NCBI RefSeq assembly: GCF_030063305.1
Contig: NZ_JASISV010000001.1
Span: 62,001-126,000, forward strand
Length of the DNA stretch: 64,000 nt
Direction: 5' to 3'
Source: Salinibacterium sp. G-O1
GTDB lineage: Bacteria; Actinomycetota; Actinomycetes; Actinomycetales; Microbacteriaceae
The notes below the pieces were generated by a model. The model had not been told where the DNA came from and ran no database searches. It saw only the letters and a program-made list of their open reading frames with translations. Made by a program: the position numbers and the translations under genes. Positions 63,825 through 64,000 of the stretch are shown piece after piece. The first letter of the stretch is position 1; every line of letters starts with the position of its first letter.

Positions 63825-64000
63825 ATGGCAGCAACATGCCAGGTGACAGGAGCCATCCCAGGTTTCGGTCATAACATCTCGCATTCGCACCGACGCACCA
63901 AGCGTCGTTTCGATCCGAACATCCAGAAGAAGAAGTACTACGTACCGTCGCTTCGCCGTAACGTCACGCTGCAGCTGTCCGCCAAGGGCATCAAGGTTAT
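63825..64000 (+). CDS. rpmB: Large ribosomal subunit protein L28, N-terminal part, cysteine-free form (runs off window)
   Basis: 58 codons are present before the right edge. The protein begins [20 protein letters not shown] and has [19 protein letters not shown], standard L28. The zinc-binding form has CxxC at positions 5 and 8; here Cys5 is kept but position 8 is Thr, so it is the C-minus type that works without zinc. In several Actinobacteria such L28 paralogues are Zur-controlled. No clear Zur box was found in the 131-bp leader, which has a GCATCC/GGATGC hairpin at 63779-63796. Confidence 0.93.
   Translation, partial: MAATCQVTGAIPGFGHNISHSHRRTKRRFDPNIQKKKYYVPSLRRNVTLQLSAKGIKV

Overview
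The window is a high-GC actinobacterial chromosome segment centred on the replication origin. It most likely comes from the family Microbacteriaceae. The gene orders dnaA-dnaN-gnd-recF-dciA-gyrB-gyrA-DUF3566, rpmH-rnpA-yidD-yidC-jag-rsmG-parA-parB and fhaA-fhaB-pstP-rodA-pbpA-pknA-pknB are all typical of Actinobacteria. CrgA, a class E sortase and the alanine-rich S6 tail fit the same group. The taxon is inferred from synteny and protein style, not from a database search.

Layout. (1) 1-7128 is accessory: a sugar ABC importer (two permeases and the start of a lipoprotein binding protein) divergent from an IclR regulator; a three-gene type III polyketide synthase operon (synthase, ICMT-type methyltransferase, flavoprotein) of the phenolic-lipid kind; a DRGH nuclease; and a tRNA-Leu(CAG) whose 3' end is duplicated about 160 bp away beside a long hairpin. 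(2) 7327-16191 is the growth and cell-shape signalling operon: two FHA proteins, PP2C phosphatase, RodA, PBP and two Ser/Thr kinases. (3) 16229-21148 holds a PabA/TrpG-type amidotransferase, a 53-residue membrane protein, sortase E, CrgA, a rhomboid protease, a cyclophilin, a Nudix hydrolase and tRNA-Ala and tRNA-Ile. (4) 21196-31879 carries gyrA, gyrB, dciA, recF, gnd, dnaN and dnaA on the minus strand. (5) 32182-37238 carries rpmH to parB on the plus strand. The origin lies around dnaA, with DnaA boxes on both sides of the gene, and two near-consensus parS sites flank rsmG. (6) 37258-47030 holds ddl with an aminotransferase, trxB-trxA, murJ with DUF6049, the CCA-adding enzyme and inositol-phosphate synthase. 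(7) 47164-51722 holds rpsF-ssb-rpsR-rplI, then dnaB behind a 387-bp spacer rich in DnaA-box-like words, then two membrane proteins. (8) 51760-55956 holds purB, a low-molecular-weight phosphatase, a WXG100-like protein overlapping a membrane-linked alpha/beta hydrolase, and a small membrane protein. (9) 56038-64000 holds a HisC-type aminotransferase, a 2-oxo-acid dehydrogenase E1-alpha/E1-beta/E2 operon, a znuABC-zur operon with a candidate Zur box, and the start of a zinc-free L28 gene.

How it works together. Most of the window is core machinery. Genes near the origin point away from dnaA on both sides, so they are co-directional with replication. Initiation (DnaA, DciA, DnaB, SSB, sliding clamp), segregation (ParAB/parS), supercoiling (gyrase) and envelope growth control (PknAB, RodA, PBP, MurJ, CrgA, Ddl) sit within 64 kb. 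The less explained parts are the WXG100-like/hydrolase pair, the tRNA-Leu scar with the accessory cluster beyond it, a perfect 22-bp palindrome next to two DnaA boxes at 18.2 kb, and the DnaA-box-like cluster before dnaB. No CRISPR array, insertion sequence, prophage or rRNA gene was seen.
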